A stretch of 64,000 bases of DNA from DSYU01 sp964437595 (GCA_964437595.1 CAYTHO010000007.1:34323-98322), one strand, 5' to 3'. Shown: positions 52,702-62,752, counted from the stretch's first letter. Made by a program: numbers and translations. Notes: generated by a model from the letters alone, not told the origin.

Positions 52702-53691
52702 ATGGACCCATTTGTCATTGCCGTTGTTGCGCTGGCGCTGTTGTTTGGGCTTCTCAACGGCGTACACGATTCTAGTAATGTAGTTGCCACTATGATATCC
52801 TCGCGTGCCTTCTCGCCGCGCGCTGCGCTGGGGATCACTGCTATGGCTGAGTTTACCGGGCCATTTATCTTTGGTGTCGCAGTCGCTGAGACTATTGGCA
52901 ATGAAATCGTCGCCCCTGATTCCATCAATCTTCAGGTGCTCCTGTCGGTGCTAACAGCGGCAATCCTGTGGAATCTATTAACCTGGTACCTGGGTTTTCC
53001 CAGCAGTTCATCGCATGCTTTGATTGGCGGGTTTATTGGCGCAGTGAGCATGGGGGCTGGACTAGAGGCGATCCATCAACCAGGATTATTGAAGATTTTG
53101 GCCGCCTTGTTCCTTTCGCCGGTTATCGGGTTTGTTATTGGATATGCCATTTTGCGCATCATCTACCTGGCATGCTGGAATGCTACGCCACGCATCAACC
53201 AGGTTTTCAAGAAGGGACAGGTTGTAACCGGCCTGGCGCTATCGCTTTCACACGGCGCGAACGATACTCAAAAGAGCATGGGGATCATTACACTCGCTCT
53301 GTTGATTGGGGGGTATCTACCGAAGTTTACCGTACCAGGCTGGGTAGTGCTGAGCTGCGCCGCGGTATTCGCGCTGGGCACATCGATCGGCGGGTGGCGG
53401 CTGATCCGCACGTTGGGGGCAAAGTTCTTCAAGATCCGCCCGGTGGATGGATTTGCCTCGCAGCTCACTTCGGCAGTGGTAATCCTGGGCGCATCACTGG
53501 TAGGTGGGCCAGTGAGCACCACCCAGGTGGTCAGTTCGGCGATCATGGGGGTAGGCGCATCCGAGCGGATAAATAAGGTGCGCTGGGGGGTGGTCAAGGA
53601 AATCACCGCCGCCTGGCTGCTGACGATTCCAGCCACAGCGCTGGTCGGCGCAGGGATTTACTGGGTCATCAGCCGGATCTTTCCGGGATAA
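52702..53691 (+). CDS. PiT-family inorganic phosphate transporter
   Basis: A 329-residue permease with about ten helices and the two PiT repeats: LLNGVHDSSNVVATMISSRA near the N-terminus and LSLSHGANDTQKSMGIITL in the second half, plus SSSHALIGG. It moves phosphate, probably as a metal-phosphate or with Na+/H+. It forms an operon with the DUF47 gene. The first repeat has HDSSN in place of the usual HDAAN/GANDxxN, a mild variation. Confidence 0.95.
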   Translation: MDPFVIAVVALALLFGLLNGVHDSSNVVATMISSRAFSPRAALGITAMAEFTGPFIFGVAVAETIGNEIVAPDSINLQVLLSVLTAAILWNLLTWYLGFPSSSSHALIGGFIGAVSMGAGLEAIHQPGLLKILAALFLSPVIGFVIGYAILRIIYLACWNATPRINQVFKKGQVVTGLALSLSHGANDTQKSMGIITLALLIGGYLPKFTVPGWVVLSCAAVFALGTSIGGWRLIRTLGAKFFKIRPVDGFASQLTSAVVILGASLVGGPVSTTQVVSSAIMGVGASERINKVRWGVVKEITAAWLLTIPATALVGAGIYWVISRIFPG

Positions 53692-53725
53692 CTGTGCAAT
53701 CCACGAAGAAGGATAAAGCACGCCA

Positions 53726-54634
53726 ATGAAACGCATGGCAATGTACGATATCCTTTACATCGGTAATTACACGAAGGATACGATCATTACCCCTGCTGGA
53801 ACGCGTGTGGTGGACGGCGGAGCAGTAAACTACGCGGCGAATGCGGCGGCGCGGCTGGGCCTCTGTGTCGCAGTGGTCACACGGCTTGCAGAGCAAGATC
53901 GGCAGGTGATTGAGCGGCTGACTGCGCTGGGGGTCGACTGCTACGCTACCTACTCCCCGCATTCCACCTGCCTGCAGCTGGAATACCCGACTACTAACCC
54001 AGATATCCGCAGCCTGTCTGTCACCAGGGCAGCCGGGGCAATAGGGCTGGAGCAGGTGGAGCCGCTGAACGCCTGGGCGGCGGTGATTGGGGCCAGCTTC
54101 CGCGGCGAGGTGGGGACAGAGATCATCGAGGCGCTCAAAGAGAAGGGGATATTCCTGGCCGCCGATATGCAGGGATTTATCCGCGTCATCCACGATGGCA
54201 TCGTGACCGCCGCGCCGTGGGATGAAATGCAGGCCACACTCTGCCGGCTGGACGTGGTCAAGTGCGATGCGGTTGAAGCAGAACTGCTGACAGGAGAAAG
54301 CGATCACCGGCGGGCGGCGAAGATCCTGGCTGAGATGGGGCCGGGCGAGATCGTACTTACGCACCAGGATGGGGTGCTGGTGTACGCGGAGAGAGAGTTT
54401 CACCAGGCCGGGTTCTACCCGCGCAGCATGGTAGGGCGCAGCGGGCGCGGCGATACCTGCATTGGTACATATATGGCCCTGCGCCTCACACGCCCGCCCG
54501 CCGAAGCGATGGTCTGGGCAGCCGCTGTAACCAGCCTAAAAATGGAAGCGCCGGGACCGTTTAATCGAACAATTCAAGAAGTAGAAGCACTTATTAAAGA
54601 AAAGTACATCAAGAATGGACCGGATAGGGGGTAA
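53726..54634 (+). CDS. PfkB-family sugar (or nucleoside/inositol) kinase
   Basis: A 302-residue kinase of the ribokinase/PfkB class. The glycine-rich start is VDGGAVNYAANAAARLG and the C-terminal ATP/anion-hole motif GRSGRGDTCIGTYMAL has the catalytic Asp, though the usual DTxGAGD core is changed to GRSGRGD. The phosphate acceptor is not clear; ribose, fructose-like sugars, inositol or nucleosides are possible. It lies 34 bases after the PiT gene; co-transcription is possible. Confidence 0.85.
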   Translation: MKRMAMYDILYIGNYTKDTIITPAGTRVVDGGAVNYAANAAARLGLCVAVVTRLAEQDRQVIERLTALGVDCYATYSPHSTCLQLEYPTTNPDIRSLSVTRAAGAIGLEQVEPLNAWAAVIGASFRGEVGTEIIEALKEKGIFLAADMQGFIRVIHDGIVTAAPWDEMQATLCRLDVVKCDAVEAELLTGESDHRRAAKILAEMGPGEIVLTHQDGVLVYAEREFHQAGFYPRSMVGRSGRGDTCIGTYMALRLTRPPAEAMVWAAAVTSLKMEAPGPFNRTIQEVEALIKEKYIKNGPDRG

Positions 54635-54641
54635 TTGTTGC

Positions 54642-55004
54642 TTATCTTTTCCGCACCTGCTCTACTCTATACTTAACGATCCTGGTGATTAAGTCATACG
54701 GAATGGGTTGATCGAGGGGAAACTGCACCGAGCCTTTGGCCCACTTATAGGTGGATACCTCTTCTTTGAAAGCCTCTATCCCTTGTGGAGTGGGGTAAAA
54801 GCCGATATGACGCGGATGACCGCCAAAATGAACCAGGTTCTCATGCTGGTAAAACGTCGGCATTCCATAGCTGATTTTTTCCGCAGCTTCCGGCGCTGAT
54901 TCCTTGATCACTGTTCTGATCTTCTTCAAGATTTGCTGCACATCCTCTGGAAACTGGGCAATGTACTCGTCAATTGTGGTGGGCTGATCTTTTTTGATAT
55001 TCAT
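54642..55004 (-). CDS. DUF1801-family protein
   Basis: A 120-residue small protein of the DUF1801/YdhG-like family (TIDEYIAQFPEDVQQILKKI, ISYGMPTFY, HIGFYPTPQGIEAFKEE). Some members are described as iron-chaperone-like, otherwise function is unknown. It converges with the PfkB gene (stop-to-stop gap of seven bases). Confidence 0.88.
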   Translation of the reverse strand: MNIKKDQPTTIDEYIAQFPEDVQQILKKIRTVIKESAPEAAEKISYGMPTFYQHENLVHFGGHPRHIGFYPTPQGIEAFKEEVSTYKWAKGSVQFPLDQPIPYDLITRIVKYRVEQVRKR

Positions 55005-55220
55005 TGTCCGTCCTGTAAGCTGTTCTAGATGAATTTATATAATTATAGTATATATTTATCCTCTCTCCCTGCTGCAATTTGCCCATGAAAGCAGGTTGTG
55101 CGATAATAAAATCTGTCACAGATGGCAGACAGGCTGCATTGATATATTCAACGTGATAAACGCTGCGCTTGCCGCGAAATACAACCGGCGAGTTTTTCCC
55201 TACGGTTCAGGAGAATCTCC

Positions 55221-56966
55221 TTGAAAATCCCTTTTCAACAGTATTGGGATCTGCTGGCGAAGTACATTCGCCCGCAGAGGTGGCGCTTTATTTTGCTGGC
55301 GGTACTGCTCTTCGGCAGTATTGGGATGCAGCTGATTAACCCGCAGATTATGCGGTTTTTCATCGATACTGCCCAGACCAGCCAGGAAACGGGACCGCTG
55401 CTTACCGCGGCCCTGATTTTCATCGGCATCGCCCTGGTGCAGCAGGTAGTGGGAGTCAGCGCTACATACCTTGGTGAAAACGTGGCCTGGACGGCAACCA
55501 ACGCGCTGCGCGCGGAGATGGCCCGCCACTGTTTGAACCTGGATATGAGCTATCACAACAACGTCAGTCCCGGAGAACTGATCGAGCGCATCGACGGGGA
55601 TGTGGCAGAACTCTCTAACTTTTTCTCGCAGCTGGTGATCCGCGTGCTGGGGAATATCGTTCTACTAGCAGGTATCATCGCAGCTTTGCTGATCGAAGAT
55701 TGGCGCATCGGGCTGGCCTTTTTGGGATTTGCCATCCTCACGCTTCTTGCACTGAATAGCGTTCGCGGAATCGCCATCCCTTATCAAAAGAAGTTCCGCG
55801 AGGCAATTGCCGACATGTTCGGCTACCTGGAAGAACGCCTGTCTGGCACAGAGGATATCCGCTCCAGCGGCGCGGTAGACTTCGTGGTGCTCGGGCTGTA
55901 TAAGCTGTCGCGTACCGTGCTGGGTCACTGGCGCGACTCGCAGCGACGGTTCGTACTGGTGCGGTTTGTGGCGGGCATGTGCATGACGGCTGGCGCGGCA
56001 ATGGCGCTGGTGGCCGGGTATTTGCTGTTCAATGAGGGTGTGGTTACCCTGGGAACTGTGTACCTGATCGTCACCTATACCAACCTGATGCGCCGCCCGA
56101 TCCGCGAGCTGACCCAACAGGTAGAGAATCTACAAAACATCGGAGCGGCCACCGAACGTCTGCGCGAGCTGCGCGCCATCCAATCGAAAATTACCGATGG
56201 ACCGGGAGCCGATTTGCCTGCTGGTGCGCTGGCGGTAGCCTTCGAAAATGTCAACTTCGCATATAAAGAAGATGAAAAGGTCCTGGAGAATATCGATTTC
56301 CAACTGCAGCCCGGAGAAGTCATGGGGCTGCTGGGGCGCACAGGATCGGGCAAGACCACGCTGGCGCGGCTGATCTTTCGGCTGTATGACCCCACCCAGG
56401 GGCGCATCCTTTTAGGCAATACCCCCCTCACCCAGCCAAGGCTGCGCGCCCTGCGCGAACGGGTCGCGCTGGTAACACAGGATGTACAGTTGTTCCAGGC
56501 CACCGTGCGCGACAATATCACCTTCTTCGACCGCAGCATCCCAGACGATAAGATTCTGGAGGTCATTGAACAGCTTGGACTCGAAGAATGGTTAGAGCGG
56601 CTGCCCAACGGCCTGGATACCAAGTTAGAAACCGGCGGGCGCAGTATCTCGGCGGGCGAGGCACAGCTGCTGGCTTTTACTCGGATTTTCCTGCGCGATC
56701 CCGGCCTGGTCATTCTGGACGAGGCTTCATCGCGGCTAGACCCCGCTACCGAACAGCTGATCGAGCGAGCAATTGATAAGCTGCTGTTAAACCGCACCGC
56801 CATCATCATCGCCCACCGGCTGGGCACGCTGCACCGTACCAGCGCGGTGATGATCCTGGAGGATGGATGCGTTGTTGAGCACGGCGACCGAGAGCGGCTG
56901 GCAGCCGATTCTACAACCCGCTTCCACGGCCTGCTGCGCACCGGGTTAGAGGAGGTGTTAGCATGA
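55221..56966 (+). CDS. ABC exporter subunit with catalytic Glu but degenerate signature
   Basis: A 581-residue half-transporter with six membrane helices (about 25-310) and an ATPase: Walker A GRTGSGKTT, Walker B LVILDE with catalytic E501, H-loop H532. The signature motif, normally LSGGQ, is SAGEAQ (477-482). This copy therefore supplies the working Walker A/B half but a weak signature. The start is TTG with AGGAG. It overlaps the next gene by four bases, the partner subunit. Likely export of peptides or hydrophobic compounds; no lantibiotic genes are visible nearby. Confidence 0.92.
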   Translation: MKIPFQQYWDLLAKYIRPQRWRFILLAVLLFGSIGMQLINPQIMRFFIDTAQTSQETGPLLTAALIFIGIALVQQVVGVSATYLGENVAWTATNALRAEMARHCLNLDMSYHNNVSPGELIERIDGDVAELSNFFSQLVIRVLGNIVLLAGIIAALLIEDWRIGLAFLGFAILTLLALNSVRGIAIPYQKKFREAIADMFGYLEERLSGTEDIRSSGAVDFVVLGLYKLSRTVLGHWRDSQRRFVLVRFVAGMCMTAGAAMALVAGYLLFNEGVVTLGTVYLIVTYTNLMRRPIRELTQQVENLQNIGAATERLRELRAIQSKITDGPGADLPAGALAVAFENVNFAYKEDEKVLENIDFQLQPGEVMGLLGRTGSGKTTLARLIFRLYDPTQGRILLGNTPLTQPRLRALRERVALVTQDVQLFQATVRDNITFFDRSIPDDKILEVIEQLGLEEWLERLPNGLDTKLETGGRSISAGEAQLLAFTRIFLRDPGLVILDEASSRLDPATEQLIERAIDKLLLNRTAIIIAHRLGTLHRTSAVMILEDGCVVEHGDRERLAADSTTRFHGLLRTGLEEVLA

Positions 56967-58855
56967 GCGTTAACGGCGTAACCACCACTCCCGCAACCAA
57001 TACTTCCACTGCCCGCACAGCCGAACAGGCAGCAGCGTATAACACCGATATCCCACGCACCTGGCCGCGCCTGCCTGCCTGGAAGGTCATCTTGAAGATG
57101 ATCATCTACCGCAAGGACCTGTGGCTGGCCAATTCACTGGCCATGCTGTTTACGATGCTGTTCTACCAGGTGCCCGGGCTGGCGATCCGCGAATTTTTCA
57201 ACATGCTGAGCGGCAACGCCCAACTGGGGCTGAACGTGTGGTCAATCGTGGCGCTGCTGTTTGCCGCCGAGATGGGCAGCATCCTGGGCATTTTCGGGTT
57301 GGTGACCACCAACGTCCCGTTCTTCATGAATACGATGACACTGCTGCGTAAGAACCTGCTGCGCCATATCCTGCGCCGCCCGGGCGCTTCAGCGCTGCCC
57401 GACTCACCCGGTGAAGCTATCAGCCGCTTCCGCGGTGATACCTTTGAGATCCCGCTCTTTGCACTGTGGATCAACGATATCCTTGGGTCGGTGGCCTTTA
57501 ATGTAATCGCGCTGATCGTGATGGTGCGCATCAGCCCCACCTATACCGGGCTGGCGCTGCTGCCGCTGGTGGTGGCAGGCATCATTGCCGCGGCATCTAC
57601 CAAGCGCATCGACGAGTACCGCCGGGCCAGCAGCCGGGCCACCGGGATCATCACCGGGTTCATCGGCGAATTCTTCGGCGCGGTACAGGCTGTAAAGGTA
57701 AACACAGCCGAAGACGGCGTGATTGGGCGATTTAATGAACTGAACAACGAGCGGCGGGTACTGGCGCTGCGCGACCGCCTGTTCAACGAGATCCTGAACT
57801 CAATCTTCCATAATGCCTCAAACTTGAGCACTGGAGTGATCCTGATTCTGGCAGGGCAGGCCATGCAGGCAGGCACCTTTACGGTAGGGGATTTCGCGCT
57901 GTTCGTTTATTACCTTGAGTTCCTCTCGGATATGACGGCTTTCTCGGGTCTGCTGATTGCCCGCTACCGGCAGATTGGCATTTCGCTCGAACGCATGCAG
58001 CGGCTGATGCAGGGGGCCAACCCTGAGGCCTTGGTGACGTTCAGCCCGGTGTATATGAGCGGCAAATTCCCCGAAGTAACGTATCCCAAGAAGAAGGATT
58101 CGCTCAAACTCAAGCACCTGGTGGCCCGCAACCTGAGCTACCAATTCCCAGGATCGGAAAACGGTATCAAAAATATCAGCCTGTCGCTCACGCGCGGATC
58201 GTTCACCGTGGTTACCGGACGAATTGGTTCTGGGAAAACAACGCTGCTGCGAGTACTGTTGGGCCTGCTGCCTAAAGATGAGGGGCTGATCTTCTGGAAT
58301 GACGCGATGGTCGAAAAGCCGGGAGAGTTTTTCATTCCGCCTTACTGCGCCTATACCGGGCAGGTGCCGCGCCTGTTCAGCGATACCCTGCGAGATAATA
58401 TTTTGATGGGCCTGGATCGCACCGATGAAGATATTTACCGGGCAGTCCGGTCTGCGGTGATGGAACGCGACCTGGGTGATTTCGATGATGGGCTGGATAC
58501 AAAGGTTGGACCTAAAGGGGTGAAGCTGTCTGGCGGGCAGATCCAGCGCACCGCGGCGGCGCGAATGTTCGTGCGCGACCCCGAGCTGCTGGTGTTTGAC
58601 GATCTTTCCAGCGCGCTGGACGTGGAGACAGAACGCATTCTGTGGGAACGGGTATTTGAGAAATCAGATGGAGATGCAGCGCCAGAGGCATCTTCAGCCA
58701 CCTGCCTGGTGGTATCGCACCGCCGGGCGGCGCTGCGCAGAGCAGACCATATCATCGTGCTCAAAGATGGGAAGGTGGAAGCCGAAGGCAGGCTGGATAA
58801 ACTGCTGCAAACCAGTGATGAAATGCGCAGGCTGTGGGCAGGCGAAGTGAAATAG
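56963..58855 (+). CDS. ABC exporter subunit with degenerate Walker B
   Basis: A 630-residue half-transporter with a Ser/Thr/Ala-rich cytoplasmic N-terminus, six helices (about 45-345) and an ATPase. Walker A GRIGSGKTT and signature LSGGQIQR are normal, but Walker B reads LLVFDD, with D547 in place of the catalytic Glu; H586 is kept. It is the mirror image of its partner: the intact site uses the partner's Walker A/B and this LSGGQ. The two are translationally coupled. A long linker (EKSDGDAAPEASSAT) lies before the H-loop. Confidence 0.93.
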   Translation: MSVNGVTTTPATNTSTARTAEQAAAYNTDIPRTWPRLPAWKVILKMIIYRKDLWLANSLAMLFTMLFYQVPGLAIREFFNMLSGNAQLGLNVWSIVALLFAAEMGSILGIFGLVTTNVPFFMNTMTLLRKNLLRHILRRPGASALPDSPGEAISRFRGDTFEIPLFALWINDILGSVAFNVIALIVMVRISPTYTGLALLPLVVAGIIAAASTKRIDEYRRASSRATGIITGFIGEFFGAVQAVKVNTAEDGVIGRFNELNNERRVLALRDRLFNEILNSIFHNASNLSTGVILILAGQAMQAGTFTVGDFALFVYYLEFLSDMTAFSGLLIARYRQIGISLERMQRLMQGANPEALVTFSPVYMSGKFPEVTYPKKKDSLKLKHLVARNLSYQFPGSENGIKNISLSLTRGSFTVVTGRIGSGKTTLLRVLLGLLPKDEGLIFWNDAMVEKPGEFFIPPYCAYTGQVPRLFSDTLRDNILMGLDRTDEDIYRAVRSAVMERDLGDFDDGLDTKVGPKGVKLSGGQIQRTAAARMFVRDPELLVFDDLSSALDVETERILWERVFEKSDGDAAPEASSATCLVVSHRRAALRRADHIIVLKDGKVEAEGRLDKLLQTSDEMRRLWAGEVK

Positions 58856-58893
58856 GGGGTAAACGTCCCTATTTCCCATGCTTTCTTATGCGT

Positions 58894-59346
58894 TTACAGG
58901 GCAACTGCGCAGGCGATCAAAACAGTGCCCAGAGTTGAGAAAGCAGCACGGGCGATATTAAGGCGGTTGAGCCTACCGCGCAACTGAGTAATGCGCGCGG
59001 TATCCTCGCGTGAGGTGCGGAGGAATTCATTATAGGTTGGTTCGTTAAGCAGCCGGGAGATGGTCAGCGAGCCAATCACGTAAAAGAAACTGCCGGCATA
59101 GAACAGCGGATCGCTGGTGTGGTAAAAAAAAGGGTAAGCTGCCAGCAAGATCACTGGGGCAGCCACCAGAATATTGATGAAAATGGAACGCCGGCCAAAT
59201 CGAATCACGCGGCTGAAAAGATCATGGAAGGCTGCCTCAGGCATATCGTTGAAGACGCAGCGCAGGACGGTGGCAAGAAATAGGGTCAGGCCAGAGAAGA
59301 GGCCTGCGAGGAATAGAATAACAAGTTGAAGGATGGTTGCGGCCAT
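58894..59346 (-). CDS. Small integral membrane protein
   Basis: A 150-residue protein with about four hydrophobic segments (for example LQLVILFLAGLFSGLTLFLATVL and IFINILVAAPVILLAAYPFF). The plan resembles DUF1772-like small membrane proteins, but I do not assign a family. I chose the ATG after the flavodoxin stop (GGATAGG upstream); the frame extends nine codons further into that gene. Same strand as the flavodoxin gene, seven bases downstream. Confidence 0.7.
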   Translation of the reverse strand: MAATILQLVILFLAGLFSGLTLFLATVLRCVFNDMPEAAFHDLFSRVIRFGRRSIFINILVAAPVILLAAYPFFYHTSDPLFYAGSFFYVIGSLTISRLLNEPTYNEFLRTSREDTARITQLRGRLNRLNIARAAFSTLGTVLIACAVAL

Positions 59347-59353
59347 TTCAAAC

Positions 59354-59932
59354 CTATCCCAACTTGAGCCCATTCGCCCAGGAACGGATGATTTCCCAGT
59401 TGCGCAGATCGCCGGGTCGGGCTTGGATGATGATCATCACAAATAGCGCCTGCCACCACTTGAGGCGGAACATCTCCATTTTGCCACCAAACATGCCAAT
59501 GCTGACCGGCTTTACCGATGGGGCGGCCTTCAGCAAAGGGCGCAAATAGTTAGATATTGTGGCATAGGACTCTTTAATACTCAGGCGGCGCGGATTCTTT
59601 GGCTCAGCTGGTAGCTCAGGGTCGATATAGACAGGAACACCCTCGATTGAGTCCTGATGGGTCTGGGTGAGGCTCATCAGAGTGCAGAAACAGGCCACCT
59701 GCCTGCTGGAAAGTTCCTGGCGGTGGCGCTTGAGGAATCGCAATGCGGGGCGGCTCCAACCGAGGATCATTGGCGCACCGATGACCACGCTGCCATAATC
59801 GTTGAGGCTGCTAACTTCTTCCAGGCGGTATAAATCCACCTGCCCGCTCTTCCCTAGTTCATCCGCAATCGCCCGGGCTACTTCTTCGGTCGATCCGGCG
59901 TTGGTGGTGTAGGCGACCAGTATTTTGTTCAT
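59354..59932 (-). CDS. Flavodoxin-domain protein
   Basis: A 192-residue flavodoxin-like protein with the FMN-binding loop TTNAGSTEEVA at 9-19 and later loops (VIGAPMILGWS, CFCTLMSL). Members of this group include HemG-like protoporphyrinogen oxidases and general electron-transfer flavodoxins; I cannot choose. The C-terminal helix is rich in Trp. Co-oriented with the CoA-binding gene (20 bases upstream) and the small membrane protein downstream. Confidence 0.82.
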   Translation of the reverse strand: MNKILVAYTTNAGSTEEVARAIADELGKSGQVDLYRLEEVSSLNDYGSVVIGAPMILGWSRPALRFLKRHRQELSSRQVACFCTLMSLTQTHQDSIEGVPVYIDPELPAEPKNPRRLSIKESYATISNYLRPLLKAAPSVKPVSIGMFGGKMEMFRLKWWQALFVMIIIQARPGDLRNWEIIRSWANGLKLG

Positions 59933-59952
59933 CACTATCGACTATTGAAGCC

Positions 59953-60393
59953 CTAAAGCTGTCCAAACAGACGCGCAAAAGCGCGATGCCAACCGTGAAA
60001 CCCGGTGACCGGAGTAGCATACAGGAGGATACATTTCCCACTGACGAGGGAAACACCTAATTCTTTAGCAAGCGCCACCGTTTCAGCATTCTCCGCTCCC
60101 ATCTGCAGCCAGGCTTTGGTAATGCCTGCCTCGGCTGCCTCACGCACCACTTCTTTGGCTTTGGCGGGGGCAACACAGATCACCACGCCATCCACCTGCC
60201 CTTTGGCAGCGGCCAGGCTGGAGTAGCACGGCTCGCCGTTAATTTCTTTGGCATCGGGGTGGATGATGGAAACTTTATAACCGCGCTGCTTCAATTCAGT
60301 ATGGATGGTATTGCCAAACTTTTTGCCGGAGCGGGACACGCCAACGATTGCTAAACGCTTACACTGGATGAAATCTTCAATTGCTGGGTTCAT
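59953..60393 (-). CDS. CoA-binding (YccU-like) protein
   Basis: A 146-residue Rossmann-fold protein: LAIVGVSRSGKKFGNTIHTE, then GYKVSIIHPDAKEINGEPCY, then VDGVVICVAPAKAKEVVREA, the pattern of CoA-binding domain proteins. Function in the cell is unknown for the family. The start is the ATG behind AGAGGAG; the longer frame is not credible. It appears to head a three-gene operon with flavodoxin and the membrane protein. Confidence 0.9.
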   Translation of the reverse strand: MNPAIEDFIQCKRLAIVGVSRSGKKFGNTIHTELKQRGYKVSIIHPDAKEINGEPCYSSLAAAKGQVDGVVICVAPAKAKEVVREAAEAGITKAWLQMGAENAETVALAKELGVSLVSGKCILLYATPVTGFHGWHRAFARLFGQL

Positions 60394-60538
60394 AGGGAAA
60401 ATTCTCCTCTGAATATTATACGAGGAAAGTAGCAAAAGGTAGCGAGAGAAACATATAATAGGTGGCGATACTGGGGATTCACAAAATGATGAAAACTGCA
60501 CGGATTAATGTCTAAACCTCTATTCTCTGGAGAAATCA

Positions 60539-61102
60539 ATGAAATTGCGTAGCCATGCTAAGAACAATACCTGCCCATGGTGGATCATCGGAGCGTATGA
60601 TAATCCACTGCGGCAACTGATGCAAAAACCCGAACGGATTCTTGCCGGATTGGTAGAGCAAGAGCAAACTGTGCTGGATGTCGGGCCAGGGGTTGGATAC
60701 TTTACCATCCCTATGGCGCGCCTGGTAGGGAAACACGGGTTGGTCATCGCTGCGGATTTGCAACCGGAGATGCTGGCTGGGTTGCGTAGGCGAGCAGAAC
60801 AGGCCGGGGTCCTTGAACGTATTGAAACACACCTGACGAAGCCCGAGCAAATAGGCGTTACCACGCCGATCGATTTCGCGCTGGCTTTCTGGATGCTGCA
60901 CGAAGTACGACAGCCAGATACTTTCCTGGCTGAGATTTACAACCTGCTAAAACCCAGCGGTCGGCTCTTGCTCGTTGAGCCAATCATACACGTCAGCAAA
61001 CGGAAATATGATCAGGAGGTGCAGGCGGCGGTGAAGCAGGGCTTTACCGCCGCGGAAGGACCGGAAGTTGCAATCAGCCGGGCCGTACTGTTAAACAAGT
61101 AA
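60539..61102 (+). CDS. SAM-dependent methyltransferase
   Basis: A 187-residue class I methyltransferase with motif I VLDVGPGVGYFTIPMARL, motif II-like VIAADLQPEMLAGLRRR and a later strand SGRLLLVEPI. The N-terminus NTCPWWIIGAYDNPLRQL is distinctive. The acceptor is unknown; lipids, quinones or small molecules are all possible. The 277 bases after it (to the pectate lyase) contain no gene I can support. Confidence 0.88.
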   Translation: MKLRSHAKNNTCPWWIIGAYDNPLRQLMQKPERILAGLVEQEQTVLDVGPGVGYFTIPMARLVGKHGLVIAADLQPEMLAGLRRRAEQAGVLERIETHLTKPEQIGVTTPIDFALAFWMLHEVRQPDTFLAEIYNLLKPSGRLLLVEPIIHVSKRKYDQEVQAAVKQGFTAAEGPEVAISRAVLLNK

Positions 61103-61379
61103 ACTGCAAGGTCAGGAGCGTCAAAATCGGAATAGTCCAAATGCGGGCATGAACAGAGCGGTAAAGTCCAAAACAGGCATGCTATGATGGTACTGGCTCA
61201 GTTGTTCTGTTCTTCTTCCTCCAGTTTTGTTTACCGTTAACAATTCGAAAATTTTACTGGTAGATTTATTTTTTCCCTTGTTCGTATCAATCGATATCCG
61301 CCCTCACTGCTGCCGGTCCATCGTCGTCGCGGGCAGTTTGCATCCAAACGTTTTGCTTGCATCCAGGAAGGGAAATGTT

Positions 61380-62741
61380 ATGCGAAATTGGAGATTATTC
61401 AGTCTTATTGCGGCCTGCAGCCTGATCCTCATGGCGCCGACCATGGCCGCAACCGGGAAACGAGACCTGGGCACGGAAATACTGGGTGAAAATGATGGCT
61501 GGGCATCATTTGACACCGGTACAACCGGCGGGTCCGCAGCAGACCCGGAACAGGTATACATTGTCCACAACCGCAGCGAACTGATCGCAGCGCTCAACAA
61601 CGGGGTTTACCCACCACCCAAAAACCCCTCCGACGAGCCAAAGATCATTTATATCGATGGAACAATCGATGCGAATGTAGATGATAACAACCAGCCTCTC
61701 ACCTGCCAGGACTACTATCGCGACGGTTACACGCCCGAAGCCTTTATGGCCACCTATGACCCGGCAGTGTGGGTTCCAGACCCCGAATCCGATGAGGAAA
61801 TTTACGGTCCGCTAGAAGATGCGCGGCTGGCCTCACGTAATGCGCAGCAAGAACGCGTGCGCATCCGGGTAGGTTCGAATACCACTATTGTTGGTCTGGG
61901 CAGTAAAGCGACCATCCGCGGCGCGTGGCTCGACATCCGCAAATTTGCCATCGATAACCCCGGGAACATCATTATTCGCAATATCACCTTCAAGGATACC
62001 TATGACTGCTTCCCCGAGTGGAGTCCATCAGATGGCGAGAAAGGCTCGTGGAACGCCCTATACGATTCCATTTCCATTCGCAATGCTCACCACGTATGGG
62101 TCGACCACAACCGCTTCGAGGATGATGATACGATCGACAAAAAGCTGCCCTTAGTTTTTGGCGTAATCTACCAGGTGCATGACGGATTGCTCGACATCAC
62201 CAATGGCTCCAATTATGTGACAGTCTCCTGGAACGTATTCAGAAACCACGATAAAACGATGCTGATTGGATCATCAGACAGCGGAAGCACGGCAGCGGGC
62301 GACAAAGGCAAGCTCAAGGTTACCTTACACCATAATATGTTCGATGGAATGGGCCAGCGCGTTCCGCGAGTCCGCTTTGGTCAGGTACACGTGTACAACA
62401 ACCTGTACAAAATTGCCAATACCCCCAATTACGTTTACAGTTGGGGCGTGGGGATCGATTCGTCCATCTATGCAGAAAACAACGTTTTTATGACGGATCA
62501 GAGCGTGCCACCCGCTAACTTCATAGGGGTCTACAAAGGTACGAAGATCTTTGACACCGGAACCATGGTGAACGGCAATAAGGGTCTCAGGCCAGTGAAC
62601 GTGGTAGCCGAGTATAATGCCACCCATGATCCGGACCTTTCCACCGATGTTGGATGGACGCCGGAACTGTACACCACCATTGATCCCACCTGGAAGGTCA
62701 TTCCTGCTATTCAACGCGGAGTAGGACCATTCGGCTGGTAA
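61380..62741 (+). CDS. Secreted pectate lyase, family PL1-like
   Basis: A 453-residue secreted enzyme (signal peptide 1-23) that cleaves polygalacturonate by beta-elimination. It has the parallel beta-helix motifs of PL1: IIIRNITFKD, HHVWVDHNRFEDDD (calcium-site region), VTVSWNVFRNHDKTMLIGSSD and VTLHHNMFDGMGQRVPRVRFG. The RxPxxR motif (R327-R332) is known to hold the catalytic Arg. The start is the ATG with AAGGGA six bases before; the frame extends 51 codons further with no support. A strong terminator follows. Confidence 0.93.
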   Translation: MRNWRLFSLIAACSLILMAPTMAATGKRDLGTEILGENDGWASFDTGTTGGSAADPEQVYIVHNRSELIAALNNGVYPPPKNPSDEPKIIYIDGTIDANVDDNNQPLTCQDYYRDGYTPEAFMATYDPAVWVPDPESDEEIYGPLEDARLASRNAQQERVRIRVGSNTTIVGLGSKATIRGAWLDIRKFAIDNPGNIIIRNITFKDTYDCFPEWSPSDGEKGSWNALYDSISIRNAHHVWVDHNRFEDDDTIDKKLPLVFGVIYQVHDGLLDITNGSNYVTVSWNVFRNHDKTMLIGSSDSGSTAAGDKGKLKVTLHHNMFDGMGQRVPRVRFGQVHVYNNLYKIANTPNYVYSWGVGIDSSIYAENNVFMTDQSVPPANFIGVYKGTKIFDTGTMVNGNKGLRPVNVVAEYNATHDPDLSTDVGWTPELYTTIDPTWKVIPAIQRGVGPFGW

Positions 62742-62752
62742 AAGTGTGCTAG

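Noticed and set aside
56075..56941. A 288-codon open frame opposite the second exporter
   Set aside because: Antisense shadow of the ATPase domain: rich in Ser/Arg, no start signal.
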